A stretch of 64,000 bases of DNA from VXRJ01 sp965246995 (GTDB lineage: Bacteria; Acidobacteriota; Vicinamibacteria; Vicinamibacterales; UBA8438): contig OZ252008.1 of the NCBI GenBank assembly GCA_965246995.1, positions 3,162,001 to 3,226,000 of the forward strand, read 5' to 3'. The translations under genes and the position numbers were made by a program. The notes below the pieces were generated by a model. It was not told the DNA's origin and ran no database searches. It was given only the letters and a program-made list of their open reading frames with translations. Positions 8,549 to 17,620 of this stretch are shown piece after piece; within the stretch, counting starts at the first letter, position 1, and each line of letters starts with the position of its first letter.

Positions 8549-9550
8549 TCAACGCCCGGCCGCGTCCGCCTCTTCCTTGCGCGCGCCGGACAGCGCGTTC
8601 GGAACCGAGTAGTTGCCTTCGTGGCAGGCGTACTCGAACTGGACGTACTCGTCATCCCGGTCGTACGGGAACGATGCCGTCCACCCACCCGTGTAGGTCT
8701 CGGGGTCGTCCATCGTGACCGAGTAGCGGAGCGCGTTCGGTCCCACGACGGTCAGCCGCTCGACGATCCGTTGCGCCTCGGACTGGCGTGACCGCGTTCC
8801 CGCCGTCGGTCCGCGCATGTTCTCGACCGCGCGGAAGTTGGTCGACTCGATCACGAGCGTGTTCCCTTCCCAGTGGCCGCGCGGGTCGCCCTCCCACTGA
8901 CGGATACCGTCGTCCAGATGCGGCGTCTCGTCGATCGGAATGATCCGTGCGTTGTGAATCATCTCGCTGTGAAAGACGATGTAGCCCGGCGCCTGCAGAA
9001 CTAGCGTGCCGTTGTTGTACTCGGTCGGCATCATCATGCCGAGGACACCACGCGAGATGCAGCGGTCGCCCGACTCCATGTTGGCGTAGGAGTCATGCAA
9101 CTGCGCCATGTTCAAGGCGATCCGTTCGCGCGCGTCCGCTGTCCGCTCAGGAATGCGTCCGCTGGGCGGTTCGACGATGATGGACGCTTGGCCGATGTCG
9201 GACGGCTCGTCAAAGTACCAGTCAAACCAGTACAGGCCGTAGCCGCCAACGCCACCCCGGTTGTTTTCGTGGCCACGCCACTCGCTACCCTCGATCCGCC
9301 CGTTGCCGCGTGCCGCCGCCCGTTGCCGCAACTCTTCGGAGGTGAGGTCGTCCCGGCCGGCCAGCTCCTCCGGCAACTCGAGCGGCGTGAACATCGCGCG
9401 GGTGTTGTTCCACATGCCCTGAATGTCCGGCTGGCCATCCGCCAGACGCTCGGGCTCCCAGCCGTCCTGCACGCCTTGTGCGATCGCCGGCGCCGTGAAT
9501 CCGAGGATCAGCATGCCCAGCAGGCGGGCGATCAATATGTGCCGGTGCAT
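8549..9550 (-). CDS. GDPDLQG/ACHEGNY family, copy 5 (PDIQGMW subtype), exported
   Basis: 333 residues; signal peptide ends FTAPAIAQ. It is the closest partner of copy 1: DGQPDIQGMWNNTRAMFT, PLELPEELAGRD, a glycine-rich NNRGGVGGYG before LYWFDWYF, then DRCISRGVL, MMPTEYNNGTLVLQ, MIHNARIIPIDETPH, HWEGNTLVIESTNF, VERLTVVGPNALRYSV and YACHEGNYSV. The WFDWYW/WYF aromatic cluster is unique to these two copies and may mark a different ligand. GGAGAA precedes the ATG at 9550. It lies 53 bases before copy 4 and 42 bases after the exported protein at 9593-10471. Confidence 0.85.
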   Translation of the reverse strand: MHRHILIARLLGMLILGFTAPAIAQGVQDGWEPERLADGQPDIQGMWNNTRAMFTPLELPEELAGRDDLTSEELRQRAAARGNGRIEGSEWRGHENNRGGVGGYGLYWFDWYFDEPSDIGQASIIVEPPSGRIPERTADARERIALNMAQLHDSYANMESGDRCISRGVLGMMMPTEYNNGTLVLQAPGYIVFHSEMIHNARIIPIDETPHLDDGIRQWEGDPRGHWEGNTLVIESTNFRAVENMRGPTAGTRSRQSEAQRIVERLTVVGPNALRYSVTMDDPETYTGGWTASFPYDRDDEYVQFEYACHEGNYSVPNALSGARKEEADAAGR

Positions 9551-9592
9551 CGTGTTCTCCTTCACTGCACGTGTCGTCGTAACGTTCGATCG

Positions 9593-10471
9593 TCACTCCA
9601 CCGTGACAATGATGTCGATCGGTGTGGTATTGATGGAATCGTCCGCGAGAACGCGAATCACATGCGTCCCGCGCTCCGAGAAGCGGACGGTGGTGGTCGC
9701 CTCGCCGCCGCGTCCACCTTCGATGGAAGTCGTCATGGGATCGATGGTCACTTCACCCGGACCTCGATAGTGGATCCAGGTGACGGCCAAGCCGGTCTTG
9801 CCCGCTTCGAACGCATTGACCACCGCCTGGTTCATCGGATGCGGGAGTAGCTGGCGCCGCTCCTGGGCCGCCGCCCGCTCGGGATCGCTCGGCACCGGGC
9901 GTGGCCCCGGGATCCCGTCGTCACTTACTTCCACGCGAAGGGTCAGCGGCTCTCCCGCCGCCGCGGTCAACTCGGTGCCACCCAGCACGGTGATAGCGGG
10001 ATCCTGATTGTCCGCCGGCGCCCCCTTCAGCCCCATGCCACGGTTCGCCCTGATGACGCCGTCATCGATTTCCCAGCTCAGCCAGAGCGATCCGAAGGCT
10101 TGCTCCGTCTTGCCATGGACAGTCAGATTCCAGACGAGATCCTGCTCGCCCCAGTCGGCTGGCACCTGCACACGGAAGACGAACTGCTGGCGGCGGGTAT
10201 AGAAGCGGGTCGGCTGGCCACGGTCGGCCGGACCCGGTTCGAAGCGGTTGTCCGGTCCGACCGGCGCATGCGAGATTTCCTGGTAGTTGCGGTTCATGTA
10301 CCCGAACACCATCGTGTAGGTGCCGTCCGGGTTCCGCTCCCATCCTTCGTAGACCGGCGCCACGCTCTGGCCGCGGTCGTACTTCATCTGCGCATCGGCG
10401 GCGCCGGGCGCGGCGAGCAGGAGCGCCGCAACAGCCACCGCCTGCGCGGCAGGGGATCTCAGCAGCTGCAT
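9593..10471 (-). CDS. Exported hypothetical protein with Ig-like region
   Basis: 292 residues from an ATG at 10471 (GGGAG upstream). Signal peptide ends APGAADAQ. After it come VYEGWERNPDGTYTMVFGYM, NRNYQEISHAPVGPDN, QPTRFYTRRQQFVFRVQVP and, from about residue 150, a beta-sandwich-like part (TLRVEVSDDGIPG, TVRFSERGTHVIRVLADDS) like bacterial Ig/PKD domains. No named function is known to me. The partner gene immediately upstream (13 bases) encodes the haem-copper protein, a pairing that suggests a shared complex. The tandem Arg before FYTRRQQFVFRV makes a conserved basic patch. Function unknown. Confidence 0.75.
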   Translation of the reverse strand: MQLLRSPAAQAVAVAALLLAAPGAADAQMKYDRGQSVAPVYEGWERNPDGTYTMVFGYMNRNYQEISHAPVGPDNRFEPGPADRGQPTRFYTRRQQFVFRVQVPADWGEQDLVWNLTVHGKTEQAFGSLWLSWEIDDGVIRANRGMGLKGAPADNQDPAITVLGGTELTAAAGEPLTLRVEVSDDGIPGPRPVPSDPERAAAQERRQLLPHPMNQAVVNAFEAGKTGLAVTWIHYRGPGEVTIDPMTTSIEGGRGGEATTTVRFSERGTHVIRVLADDSINTTPIDIIVTVE

Positions 10472-10484
10472 CGTCGAGCTCCCG

Positions 10485-11771
10485 TCAGTTGTTGTTGTCA
10501 GCGGCCGCCTTCCGCTCCTCGAGCGCCGCGGCATACTCGTCATCGTCCAGCTCGTAGAAGCTGGTCCAGGTGAAGCTCATGTCGTCGCTCGACCGCTGGC
10601 CGAACCCCGCCCAGTTCCGCGGATCGGGATTCCACCGATTAGCGCGGGAGTTGTCGTGCCAGGTAATGGTATGGAGCATCGACCCGGCCGGCAGCAACGG
10701 CTGCACCTCGTCCGCGTAGTTGTAGACGATGTGCCATCCGAAATCCCAGTTTGCGCAACTGAGCATCTCGGTCTGGCCCTCCGGATAGATGGCCTCGATG
10801 CACTGCCGCTTTCCCCGGTTGTGGAGGTGCGGCTGAAACCCGGTCAAGCGGACGTTGTTCGGGAACCGGTGGTAGCTGTCGTGGCGGACGTCGTCCTCCC
10901 CCGGAGGAATGTCGAGGTCATAGTTCTGCGCCAGCGCGCGCGAGAAGAGTTCGTGCTCCGGTTCCTCTCCTTCCGGATAGAAGGTAAGGCCGACGCTGGT
11001 CCGGTCGGTCCGCTCCTCTCCTATCGAGGCGTAGTGCATGTTGAAGCGGATGACCGATCCCGCCTTCACCAGACGGCCAGTCCCGGGCGGGAACACGTCA
11101 CCGTTCTTGCCCTGCGCGTACTCGTTCAGGAAATCCCCCTCGTCGGCATCCTCGGACTCCTGCAGCCGCGTCACCGCGTGATGCACGACCGGGAAGCCCT
11201 CCGCGGACGGCTTCGTCTCCACCGCCTTGATCCACCGGTCCTCGGTCAGACCGGCATCCGCGAAGAGGTCGCCCCACCAGTTGGCGCCATCGGCCGGTAC
11301 GACGAACGGCTCGGGGATCGGCACGATCCAGTCGGGTTCCCCAATGTGCCACTTGTCGCGGTCGGCAAATTCGCGCGGCGGCGGAGCGTCGGCCGGGTTA
11401 CCGCGGGGGGCGCCCGCGTCGACCCAGTTGACGATCATGGCGATCTGGCCGTCATCGAGCGAACGGTCGTACTTGAAGCCCTGCACCCCGATGTTCTTGT
11501 CGATGTACCAGGGAGGCATGGTGCGGGTCGACACCTTGTCGCGGATGGCCCGGGCCCAGGGGCGGGTTTCCTCGTAGGTCATCAGCGACATCGGCGCGAT
11601 CGCCCCCTCGCGGTGGCAAGTCTGGCAGGAGTCCTGCAGGATGGGGAGCACATCCTTCGTGAAGGTGACTTCGGTGTCGGCCTGCGCGAGGGCGTTGCCC
11701 GGCAGGACGAACAGGACTGCAACGACGACGCCAAGCGAGCCGAACAACCGGATTCGGGCGTGGGGTCTCAT
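10485..11771 (-). CDS. Cytochrome c / copper type II monooxygenase-like protein, exported
   Basis: 428 residues; signal peptide ends PGNALAQ. Near residue 45 a haem c site CQTCH follows FTKDVLPILQDS, the usual start of a planctomycete/acidobacterial cytochrome domain. The rest resembles the two copper jelly-roll domains of peptidylglycine and dopamine monooxygenases: paired histidines in VVHHAV, a His in FNMHYASIG, HxH in FQPHLHNRGK, and GSMLHTITWH near the end. A copper-dependent hydroxylation fed with electrons by the fused haem is the natural reading, but no substrate is known. AAGGAG precedes the ATG at 11771. It leads a four-gene unit with the protein at 9593 and copies 5 and 4. Confidence 0.8.
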   Translation of the reverse strand: MRPHARIRLFGSLGVVVAVLFVLPGNALAQADTEVTFTKDVLPILQDSCQTCHREGAIAPMSLMTYEETRPWARAIRDKVSTRTMPPWYIDKNIGVQGFKYDRSLDDGQIAMIVNWVDAGAPRGNPADAPPPREFADRDKWHIGEPDWIVPIPEPFVVPADGANWWGDLFADAGLTEDRWIKAVETKPSAEGFPVVHHAVTRLQESEDADEGDFLNEYAQGKNGDVFPPGTGRLVKAGSVIRFNMHYASIGEERTDRTSVGLTFYPEGEEPEHELFSRALAQNYDLDIPPGEDDVRHDSYHRFPNNVRLTGFQPHLHNRGKRQCIEAIYPEGQTEMLSCANWDFGWHIVYNYADEVQPLLPAGSMLHTITWHDNSRANRWNPDPRNWAGFGQRSSDDMSFTWTSFYELDDDEYAAALEERKAAADNNN

Positions 11772-11906
11772 GGGACTCGTCTCCTTGATCAGCTGCCGAT
11801 CGAGCTTACTTTGCGCCGATCCGCGCAGCGTTGTCAATGGGCGGGCGCGAGGCCGTGATAGATTGTCCGATCGGCCCGATTGCCAGAGGCGAACAGGAGT
11901 ACGACC

Positions 11907-13856
11907 GTGCCGGAGAACGCTGCGACGAAGACCACCCACGCCTTTCAGACCGAGGCGAGACAACTCCTCGATCTGATGATCCATTCCCTCTATTCCAACA
12001 AGGAAATCTTTCTGCGGGAGTTGATTTCGAATGCCTCGGACGCCTGCGACAAACTCCGGTTCGAAGCGCTTACCGACCCCGCGCTGCTCGGCTCGGAGGA
12101 GGAGCTGGCCATCGAGGTGAGAGCCGACGCCAGCGCCCGGACGATCACCGTCTCGGACACCGGCATCGGAATGTCCCATGACGAGGTGATCGACAACATC
12201 GGGACGATCGCCCGCTCCGGCACCCGCGAGTTCGTCCAGCAATTGACCGGCGAGCAGGTTCACGACGCGCAACTCATCGGGCAGTTCGGCGTCGGCTTCT
12301 ACTCGTCCTTCATCGTTGCCGACCGGGTGACGCTGACGACCCGACGCGCCGGGCTCACCGATGACCAAGGGGTCCGCTGGGAGAGCACCGGCGAGGGAGA
12401 CTACACGCTGGAGACCGTCTCGAAGCCAGCGCGCGGCACGGAGGTAACCCTGCACCTGCGGGAAGACGAAGACGAGCTGCTGGATGCCGCGCAGTTGCGG
12501 TCGATCGTCCTGAAGTACTCCAATCACATCAGTATTCCAATCCGGATGGCGAAGGCGCGGCCCGCCGGCAAGCCACTCGATACGGGCGACACCGGGGAAG
12601 GCGAGCAAGTCAACAGTGCCTTGGCGCTCTGGACGCGGTCGAAGTCGGAGATTGCGGCCGAGCAGTACGACGAGTTCTACAAGTCGATCGCGCACGACAT
12701 CGAGGCTCCGCTGGCTCATACGCACGTTCACATCGAGGGACGGCAGGACTACACCCTGCTGCTCTACCTCCCGCGGCACGCACCCTTCGATCTCTGGGAT
12801 CCCGAACGGCGTCACGGCGTCAAGCTGTATGTCCGCCGGGTCTTCATCATGGACGGCGCCAAGGAGCTGTTGCCCGGCTACCTCCGCTTCATCCGGGGCA
12901 TCATCGACTCGAACGATCTGCCGCTCAACGTCTCACGCGAGAGCCTCCAGCACTCGAGCGATGTCGACGCCATCCGGAACACCGCGGTGAAGCGGGTGCT
13001 CGCGTGCTTCGAGGAGCTGGCCGAGAAGCAACCGGATACCTTCACGACGGCCTGGAACGAGTTCGGCCGCGTTCTGAAAGAAGGGATCGGCGAGGATCCG
13101 GTGAACCGGGAACGGATCGCCGGGCTGCTCCGTTTTGCCTCTACACACGCCGACACACCCGAGCAGTCGGTCTCGCTCGCGGGTTACGTCGAGCGAATGC
13201 AGGAGGGACAACAGGCAATCTACTACGTGACCGCCGACAGCTTCGACGCAGCGCGTCAGAGTCCGCACCTTGAGGTGTTCCGGAAGAAGGGTGTCGAAGT
13301 GCTGTTGCTTCACGACCGCGTGGACGAATGGGTGGTCTCCCACCTCCCCGCGTTCGGCGACAAGCCGCTGCAGTCGGTCGCCCAGGGAGCTCTCGACCTG
13401 GCCGACCTGCCGGGCGCCGACGAGGAGAGCCAGCCTCAGGAAGCAACCGAGACGGACTTCCAGCCGCTTGCGGAACGGATGCAGCAGGCGCTGGGCGAAC
13501 GCGCCGCGGGCGTCCGTGTGACACACCGGCTGACGGAATCCCCCGCCTGCCTGGTGAGTGACGCGCCCGGAATGAGCGCGAATCTCGAGCGGATTCTTCG
13601 CGCCGCGGGCCAGGCCGTGCCAAATATCCCGCTGGTACTCGAGATCAACCCGACGCACCCTATCGTCACCCGTCTCAAGGACGAGACCGACGACGATCGT
13701 TTTCAGGACTGGAGCCACGTGCTGTTCGATCAGTCGATGCTGGCCGAGGGCGGCCACCTCGCCGATCCCGCTTCATTCGTCAAGCGGCTGAACCGGCTGC
13801 TGCTCGAGATGGCAGGCGAGGGCAAACCGCGGCTGTGGACTCCGCCGGGCAGTTAG
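11907..13856 (+). CDS. htpG: Molecular chaperone HtpG (Hsp90)
   Basis: 649 residues from a GTG at 11907 placed 7 bases after AGGAG; a TTG at 11880 has no ribosome site. The N-terminal GHKL ATPase domain shows FLRELISNASDACDKLRF, SDTGIGM, GTIARSGTREF and GQFGVGFYSSFIVAD. The middle domain has WDPERRHGVKLYVRRVFI and SNDLPLNVSRESLQ, and the C-terminal dimer domain ends LLLEMAGEGK. Length and motifs are those of a standard cytoplasmic Hsp90 that folds client proteins through an ATP-driven clamp. It is the only clear housekeeping gene in this part of the window and is followed after 16 bases by an exported dehydratase-like gene. Confidence 0.97.
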   Translation: MPENAATKTTHAFQTEARQLLDLMIHSLYSNKEIFLRELISNASDACDKLRFEALTDPALLGSEEELAIEVRADASARTITVSDTGIGMSHDEVIDNIGTIARSGTREFVQQLTGEQVHDAQLIGQFGVGFYSSFIVADRVTLTTRRAGLTDDQGVRWESTGEGDYTLETVSKPARGTEVTLHLREDEDELLDAAQLRSIVLKYSNHISIPIRMAKARPAGKPLDTGDTGEGEQVNSALALWTRSKSEIAAEQYDEFYKSIAHDIEAPLAHTHVHIEGRQDYTLLLYLPRHAPFDLWDPERRHGVKLYVRRVFIMDGAKELLPGYLRFIRGIIDSNDLPLNVSRESLQHSSDVDAIRNTAVKRVLACFEELAEKQPDTFTTAWNEFGRVLKEGIGEDPVNRERIAGLLRFASTHADTPEQSVSLAGYVERMQEGQQAIYYVTADSFDAARQSPHLEVFRKKGVEVLLLHDRVDEWVVSHLPAFGDKPLQSVAQGALDLADLPGADEESQPQEATETDFQPLAERMQQALGERAAGVRVTHRLTESPACLVSDAPGMSANLERILRAAGQAVPNIPLVLEINPTHPIVTRLKDETDDDRFQDWSHVLFDQSMLAEGGHLADPASFVKRLNRLLLEMAGEGKPRLWTPPGS

Positions 13857-13872
13857 CCCAAAGGACGATGAC

Positions 13873-15162
13873 ATGTCAGAGAGCGATAGCCGCGTGCAGT
13901 CCGGACGCACCACGCGCCGGCACTTCCTGCAGCGCATGAGTCGCTTCGCCGCGCTGGCGGCGGCGGCTGGCGCCGGCCGCGGCACGCCGGCCGAAGCCTG
14001 GCGTGGCCAGGGCCCGCGGATCACCATCGAGGAGGTGACCGCCCACCCGATCTACATCAACCAGCGGTCAGACGGCCTCCTCGACCCACCGACCTTTGCC
14101 GGCGACGACGATCCGCGCCGCTGGCGCTGGGGTGGCCCGTTCGAGCAGCTTCCCTCCGCCATTCTCGTGGTCATCAAGACCGATCAGGGGATCACCGGCT
14201 TCGGCATGGGAGCCGGGGGCGGCGCGGCGGTCGAGATCATTCATGGTCACCTCCGGCATCTCCTCGTCGGCGCAAATCCGCTAGACGTCGAACAGCTCTG
14301 GGATCAGATGTACAGCTCGGCGCTCTTCTATGGACGCCGCGGCCTTTTCGCGATGGCGCTCAGTGCGGTCGACAACGCGCTCTGGGACATTGCCGGCAAA
14401 CACGCCGGCCGTCCGGTCTACCAGATGATCGGGGGCATCTCCCGCGACCGGCTTGCCATCTATCAGACGGGCGGGGACGTGGCCCAGGGACGCGCGCAGG
14501 GGATCCGCCACTTCAAGCGGTCAGCGCCGGTCGGGCCGCATACGACGCCCGCCGATCAGGCCCGCCTCGTAGAGTCGGTGCTGGCGGCGCGCGACACAAT
14601 GGGCCCGGACGGCAACCTGATGACCGACTGCGTATCACGCAACGGCACGGTCGAGTGGGCGGTCGGCTTCGCCGAGCAGTTGCGCGGTGCGAACCTTTAC
14701 TTCATGGAGGAGTTGCTTTCGCCGGACGACGTCTTCGGCTACGTCGAGCTGGTCCGGCGGATTGGTGGCGGCGGCCCCGGCTGGACCCGGGTCGCCTGCG
14801 GCGAACACGAGTACACGGAGCATGGCTTCGACGTGCTGGTCCGCCTCGGCGCCGCGCAGATCCTGCAGCCTGACATCACCTGGTGCGGCGGCTTGACGGC
14901 AGGCCGGCGTATCCGCGATCTGGTTGAAGCCGCCGGCCTGGAACTGATCCCGCACCGAGGCGGAAGCGTCTGGGGCCTGCCGGTCGCGCTCACCGCCGCA
15001 AGTTGCACGATGGCAGAGAGCTTCCCGGCCGGATCGCCCATCCTGGAGGCAATGTCGCCATCGTTCGAGAACGGCGACGCGATTGCGCCGATGACCCCCG
15101 GGTTCGGGTCCACGCTGACCGAACAGATGGTGCTCGACGCGCGGTTGCCGGGCACGTTCTAG
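13873..15162 (+). CDS. Enolase-superfamily dehydratase/racemase (rhamnonate dehydratase-like), Tat-exported
   Basis: 429 residues. The N-terminus carries a twin-arginine signal (TTRRHFLQRM followed by an Ala-rich stretch). The mature part is a mandelate racemase/muconate-lactonising enzyme: capping domain to about residue 140, then the barrel with metal ligands Asp252 (TDCVS), Glu279/280 (MEELL) and Glu311 (ACGEHEY) and a general-base His361 (LIPHRGGS). SALFYGRRGLFAMALSAVD and the His region recall L-rhamnonate dehydratases, but substrate is not proven. Export is odd, because this superfamily is nearly always cytoplasmic. AAAGGA precedes the ATG. Its TAG stop is the first triplet of the palindromic repeat at 15160. 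Confidence 0.85.
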   Translation: MSESDSRVQSGRTTRRHFLQRMSRFAALAAAAGAGRGTPAEAWRGQGPRITIEEVTAHPIYINQRSDGLLDPPTFAGDDDPRRWRWGGPFEQLPSAILVVIKTDQGITGFGMGAGGGAAVEIIHGHLRHLLVGANPLDVEQLWDQMYSSALFYGRRGLFAMALSAVDNALWDIAGKHAGRPVYQMIGGISRDRLAIYQTGGDVAQGRAQGIRHFKRSAPVGPHTTPADQARLVESVLAARDTMGPDGNLMTDCVSRNGTVEWAVGFAEQLRGANLYFMEELLSPDDVFGYVELVRRIGGGGPGWTRVACGEHEYTEHGFDVLVRLGAAQILQPDITWCGGLTAGRRIRDLVEAAGLELIPHRGGSVWGLPVALTAASCTMAESFPAGSPILEAMSPSFENGDAIAPMTPGFGSTLTEQMVLDARLPGTF

Positions 15163-15213
15163 GAGCCCGTGGTGAACCCCCGCGTAGCACCGAGAGCGGC
15201 GAGGCGCCCGCGT
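15160..15213. repeat. Palindromic repeat, left end, overlapping a stop codon
   Basis: TAGGAGCCCGTGGTG at 15160-15174, followed by a stretch (CGTAGCACCGAGAGCGGCG) that is also found in the full element at 56596-56800. The right inverted end is absent here. The TAG is the stop codon of the dehydratase gene. Confidence 0.7.
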
Positions 15214-15239
15214 GGCAGCGGGGCTTTTGCTACGGGCCG

Positions 15240-17417
15240 CTAGTGCGCGAGCGGGTCCGGCCGCACCTGGAACTTGAAGACCGGCGCCACGCGCTCCGTC
15301 CCCCCTTCGGCGTGGAACGGGGCCCGGCTCCCCGACGTCGTCCAGATCCCCCGCCCCTTCCAGCCGGCGTCGGGGTCGTCGATCCGGCCGTCCAGACCCT
15401 TGCCGAAGAAGCTCCCCAGCGGGTAGGGCACGCGGAAGTTGAGGAACTCGCCGTCCACCAGCGCGAGCACGCCCTCGGACAGGTTGCCGGTGGCCAGCGA
15501 TATGTTCTCGCCAAGCCCCAGCAGGTTGAACCGATCGGTGAAGTTGTAGTACGCCGACTCGGCGCTCCCGGAATCGACCGCCCCCTTGAAGTTCGGCCCC
15601 GGGAACTGATGGAGCGCCCAGCCTTCCGGACAGTGCCGGCCGGTGGCCGTGGGCCCGTTGAGCGGACCGGCGCACTTCGTGCGGTCGAAGCTCGCGAAGT
15701 GACCGCTCGCCAGCACCGTCCACACGACGCCATCGCTGTCGACGTCCATGCCGCGCGGCGAGAATCCCCGCACCGGCGCGTCCGGTTCGTTCCACGGCAC
15801 TTCGTAGAACTCCACCAGCGCGGTGTTCACCGGATCGTCACCCGGCACGAGCCTTACGAGCCCACCCGGGAACCCCAGGGTCGAGCCCCAGATCGATCCG
15901 TCGAGTGGACTGGGGGCAACGCCGTAGAAGCCGCGCTCGATCCGCGCGTCCTTGCTGGGATCGATCGGCTCGCCCGGCTCCACGTACTCGTCCCGCCGGC
16001 CGTTGCCGTTGATGTCCAGCACCTGCACCGTCCAGCCCTGCGCCAGCTCCTCGTCGCCGGTCTCGTCGAACACCTTCGTGTCGAACCAGGCGACCACCGG
16101 CCCGCTGCCGCAGAACCACAGCTTGTCGTCGTAGGCGAAGTTCAAGTGGTGCGTCCCGAAGCAGGTGTTGACGGTGGTAACCTCTCCCGTCTCGGGGTCG
16201 TACATCTGGACCTGGCGGTTGCTGCGCTCAATGGGAAACGCCTGCGCGGACGGATGGCTCGAACCCGGCTGGCAGAAGGCCGGGGTCTCGGCCGCACGCA
16301 CCCGGGCGGCGATCCAGACGCGCGCCCGGCTGTCCATGGCGAAACTGTGGGCCACGCTGCGGCTGTGCCAGATGACCTCCTCGCCCCAGTAGGGCGACGG
16401 CATCTTGGGCGGGGTCGCCGCCGAGCTCGGCGTGTCCGGGTCGCGCACCTGCAGCGGCACCACGCTGGCCACGTGCGTGTTCGGGTCCACCACCGGCATG
16501 TCGTCCGTGCTGTTCTCCGGGGCGCCGTAGACCGGGCCGTTCGCGTTGACCGTCGGATCGCGCTTGTCGGCCGAGATCAGGTCGTGCATGTAGGCCTGCG
16601 AATCCGACCAGTCCCACAGGCTCACGACGACGTTCCGCTCCACCCCCTGCGGCCGGGGCGGCGGTGTCGTCGGGTACTCGCCCGCCTGGATGCGGTCGGT
16701 CCAGTCGGCGTACATCGCCAGCGCGCGGTCGCGCCCGACCACGGCCAGCCGCGCGTCCATGGTGGCGCCCGCCTGCCCGGACTGCACGCGGCGGTCCCAG
16801 GCGGCGAGATGCGAATCGAAGTCGCCGAGCGCCTCCGGGATCTCCCGCGTGGCCTTGTTCCCCAGCGCGTGGCATCCGGTACAGCCGTCCGTGTTCACCA
16901 CCGAGCGAATCCACTCGCCCTGGCTCTCGATGTCCGGTGAGATGCCGTTCCCGTCCGTCCCCGTGCCGGGGAACTCGTCCGGTCCCGGGACCTCGAGCAG
17001 GGCGAACCAGTCCTGGGCCGGGTAGTACTCGGCCGCCGCGGCGGCGTCGGGGGCGGGAACCGCCGTTAGAGCGAGCCGCGCGCCCGGCTCCGAGCGCACC
17101 TTCTCGGAGTCCACCAGCCCATAGCCCCGCACCCACACGTCGTAGGTGGCCTGCGGCAGATCGGGGAGGAGGTAGCGTCCCGCGTCATCCGTCACGACGA
17201 TCTTGACATGACGCGTGGGCAGGTCGCGCGTTTCCGCGATCACCCAGACCCCGACCTCCGGACCGTCGGGGCCGGTGACCACGCCGGCGATGTCGTCGCC
17301 GTCCATCGGGATCCCCCCGCCGGGCGCCTGACCGGCAAGCACCGAGACGAGCGACAAGGTGACGACGATTACTGCCGCGACTCCGACCCTGCTCGAAGAC
17401 CACACACTGCGGGTCAT
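15240..17417 (-). CDS. Exported beta-propeller with regulatory-like domain and CxxCH haem motif (first of two)
   Basis: 725 residues. Signal peptide to about residue 29, then a carboxypeptidase-regulatory-like domain (GPEVGVWVIAETRD, DDAGRYLLPDLPQATYDVWV), then a haem c motif CTGCH near residue 178 in VNTDGCTGCHALGNK, then a long propeller-like region with streptogramin-lyase-type repeats (GMDVDSDGVVWTVLASGH, PLDGSIWGSTLGFPGG). It is a paralogue of the gene at 60407-62605, sharing almost every block. A periplasmic redox or lyase function is plausible but unproven. GGAGGAGG precedes the ATG at 17417. The gene is flanked on both sides by ends of the same palindromic repeat (15160 and 17599). 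Confidence 0.75.
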   Translation of the reverse strand: MTRSVWSSSRVGVAAVIVVTLSLVSVLAGQAPGGGIPMDGDDIAGVVTGPDGPEVGVWVIAETRDLPTRHVKIVVTDDAGRYLLPDLPQATYDVWVRGYGLVDSEKVRSEPGARLALTAVPAPDAAAAAEYYPAQDWFALLEVPGPDEFPGTGTDGNGISPDIESQGEWIRSVVNTDGCTGCHALGNKATREIPEALGDFDSHLAAWDRRVQSGQAGATMDARLAVVGRDRALAMYADWTDRIQAGEYPTTPPPRPQGVERNVVVSLWDWSDSQAYMHDLISADKRDPTVNANGPVYGAPENSTDDMPVVDPNTHVASVVPLQVRDPDTPSSAATPPKMPSPYWGEEVIWHSRSVAHSFAMDSRARVWIAARVRAAETPAFCQPGSSHPSAQAFPIERSNRQVQMYDPETGEVTTVNTCFGTHHLNFAYDDKLWFCGSGPVVAWFDTKVFDETGDEELAQGWTVQVLDINGNGRRDEYVEPGEPIDPSKDARIERGFYGVAPSPLDGSIWGSTLGFPGGLVRLVPGDDPVNTALVEFYEVPWNEPDAPVRGFSPRGMDVDSDGVVWTVLASGHFASFDRTKCAGPLNGPTATGRHCPEGWALHQFPGPNFKGAVDSGSAESAYYNFTDRFNLLGLGENISLATGNLSEGVLALVDGEFLNFRVPYPLGSFFGKGLDGRIDDPDAGWKGRGIWTTSGSRAPFHAEGGTERVAPVFKFQVRPDPLAH

Positions 17418-17598
17418 GTCCTACCTCCTCCAGCTCCGGATACCCTCGGCCGACCGCCGGATGCAAGGCGAGTCGGTCGGTTCCTGAGCGCGCGCGCCAT
17501 CATGCCACCCGCCCTGACGATAACGCAACGCCGGGCCTGGTTTCCGGCTGGGAGTCTGCGTCGCGGAGAGGGCAACGCAGACGACGCCGAGCCAAGCG

Positions 17599-17620
17599 GC
17601 CACCACGGGCTCCTAGCGCG
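17599..17620. repeat. Palindromic repeat, right end, overlapping a stop codon
   Basis: CACCACGGGCTCCTAGCGC is the inverted partner of TAGGAGCCCGTGGTG. The CTA at 17613-17615 is, on the minus strand, the TAG stop of the MBL-fold gene. Confidence 0.65.

Noticed and set aside
11880..11906. TTG start for htpG
   Set aside because: The GTG at 11907 has AGGAG at proper spacing and gives the usual N-terminus.
11772..12815. N-terminal extension of the copper monooxygenase-like gene
   Set aside because: The extension lies antisense to htpG; the signal peptide and AAGGAG define the start at 11771.
15003..16940. 645-codon open frame on the plus strand opposite the haem-motif propeller
   Set aside because: Its translation is Arg- and Pro-rich without any domain, and it lies wholly opposite a gene with a signal peptide, domains and ribosome site. 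High GC keeps antisense frames open.
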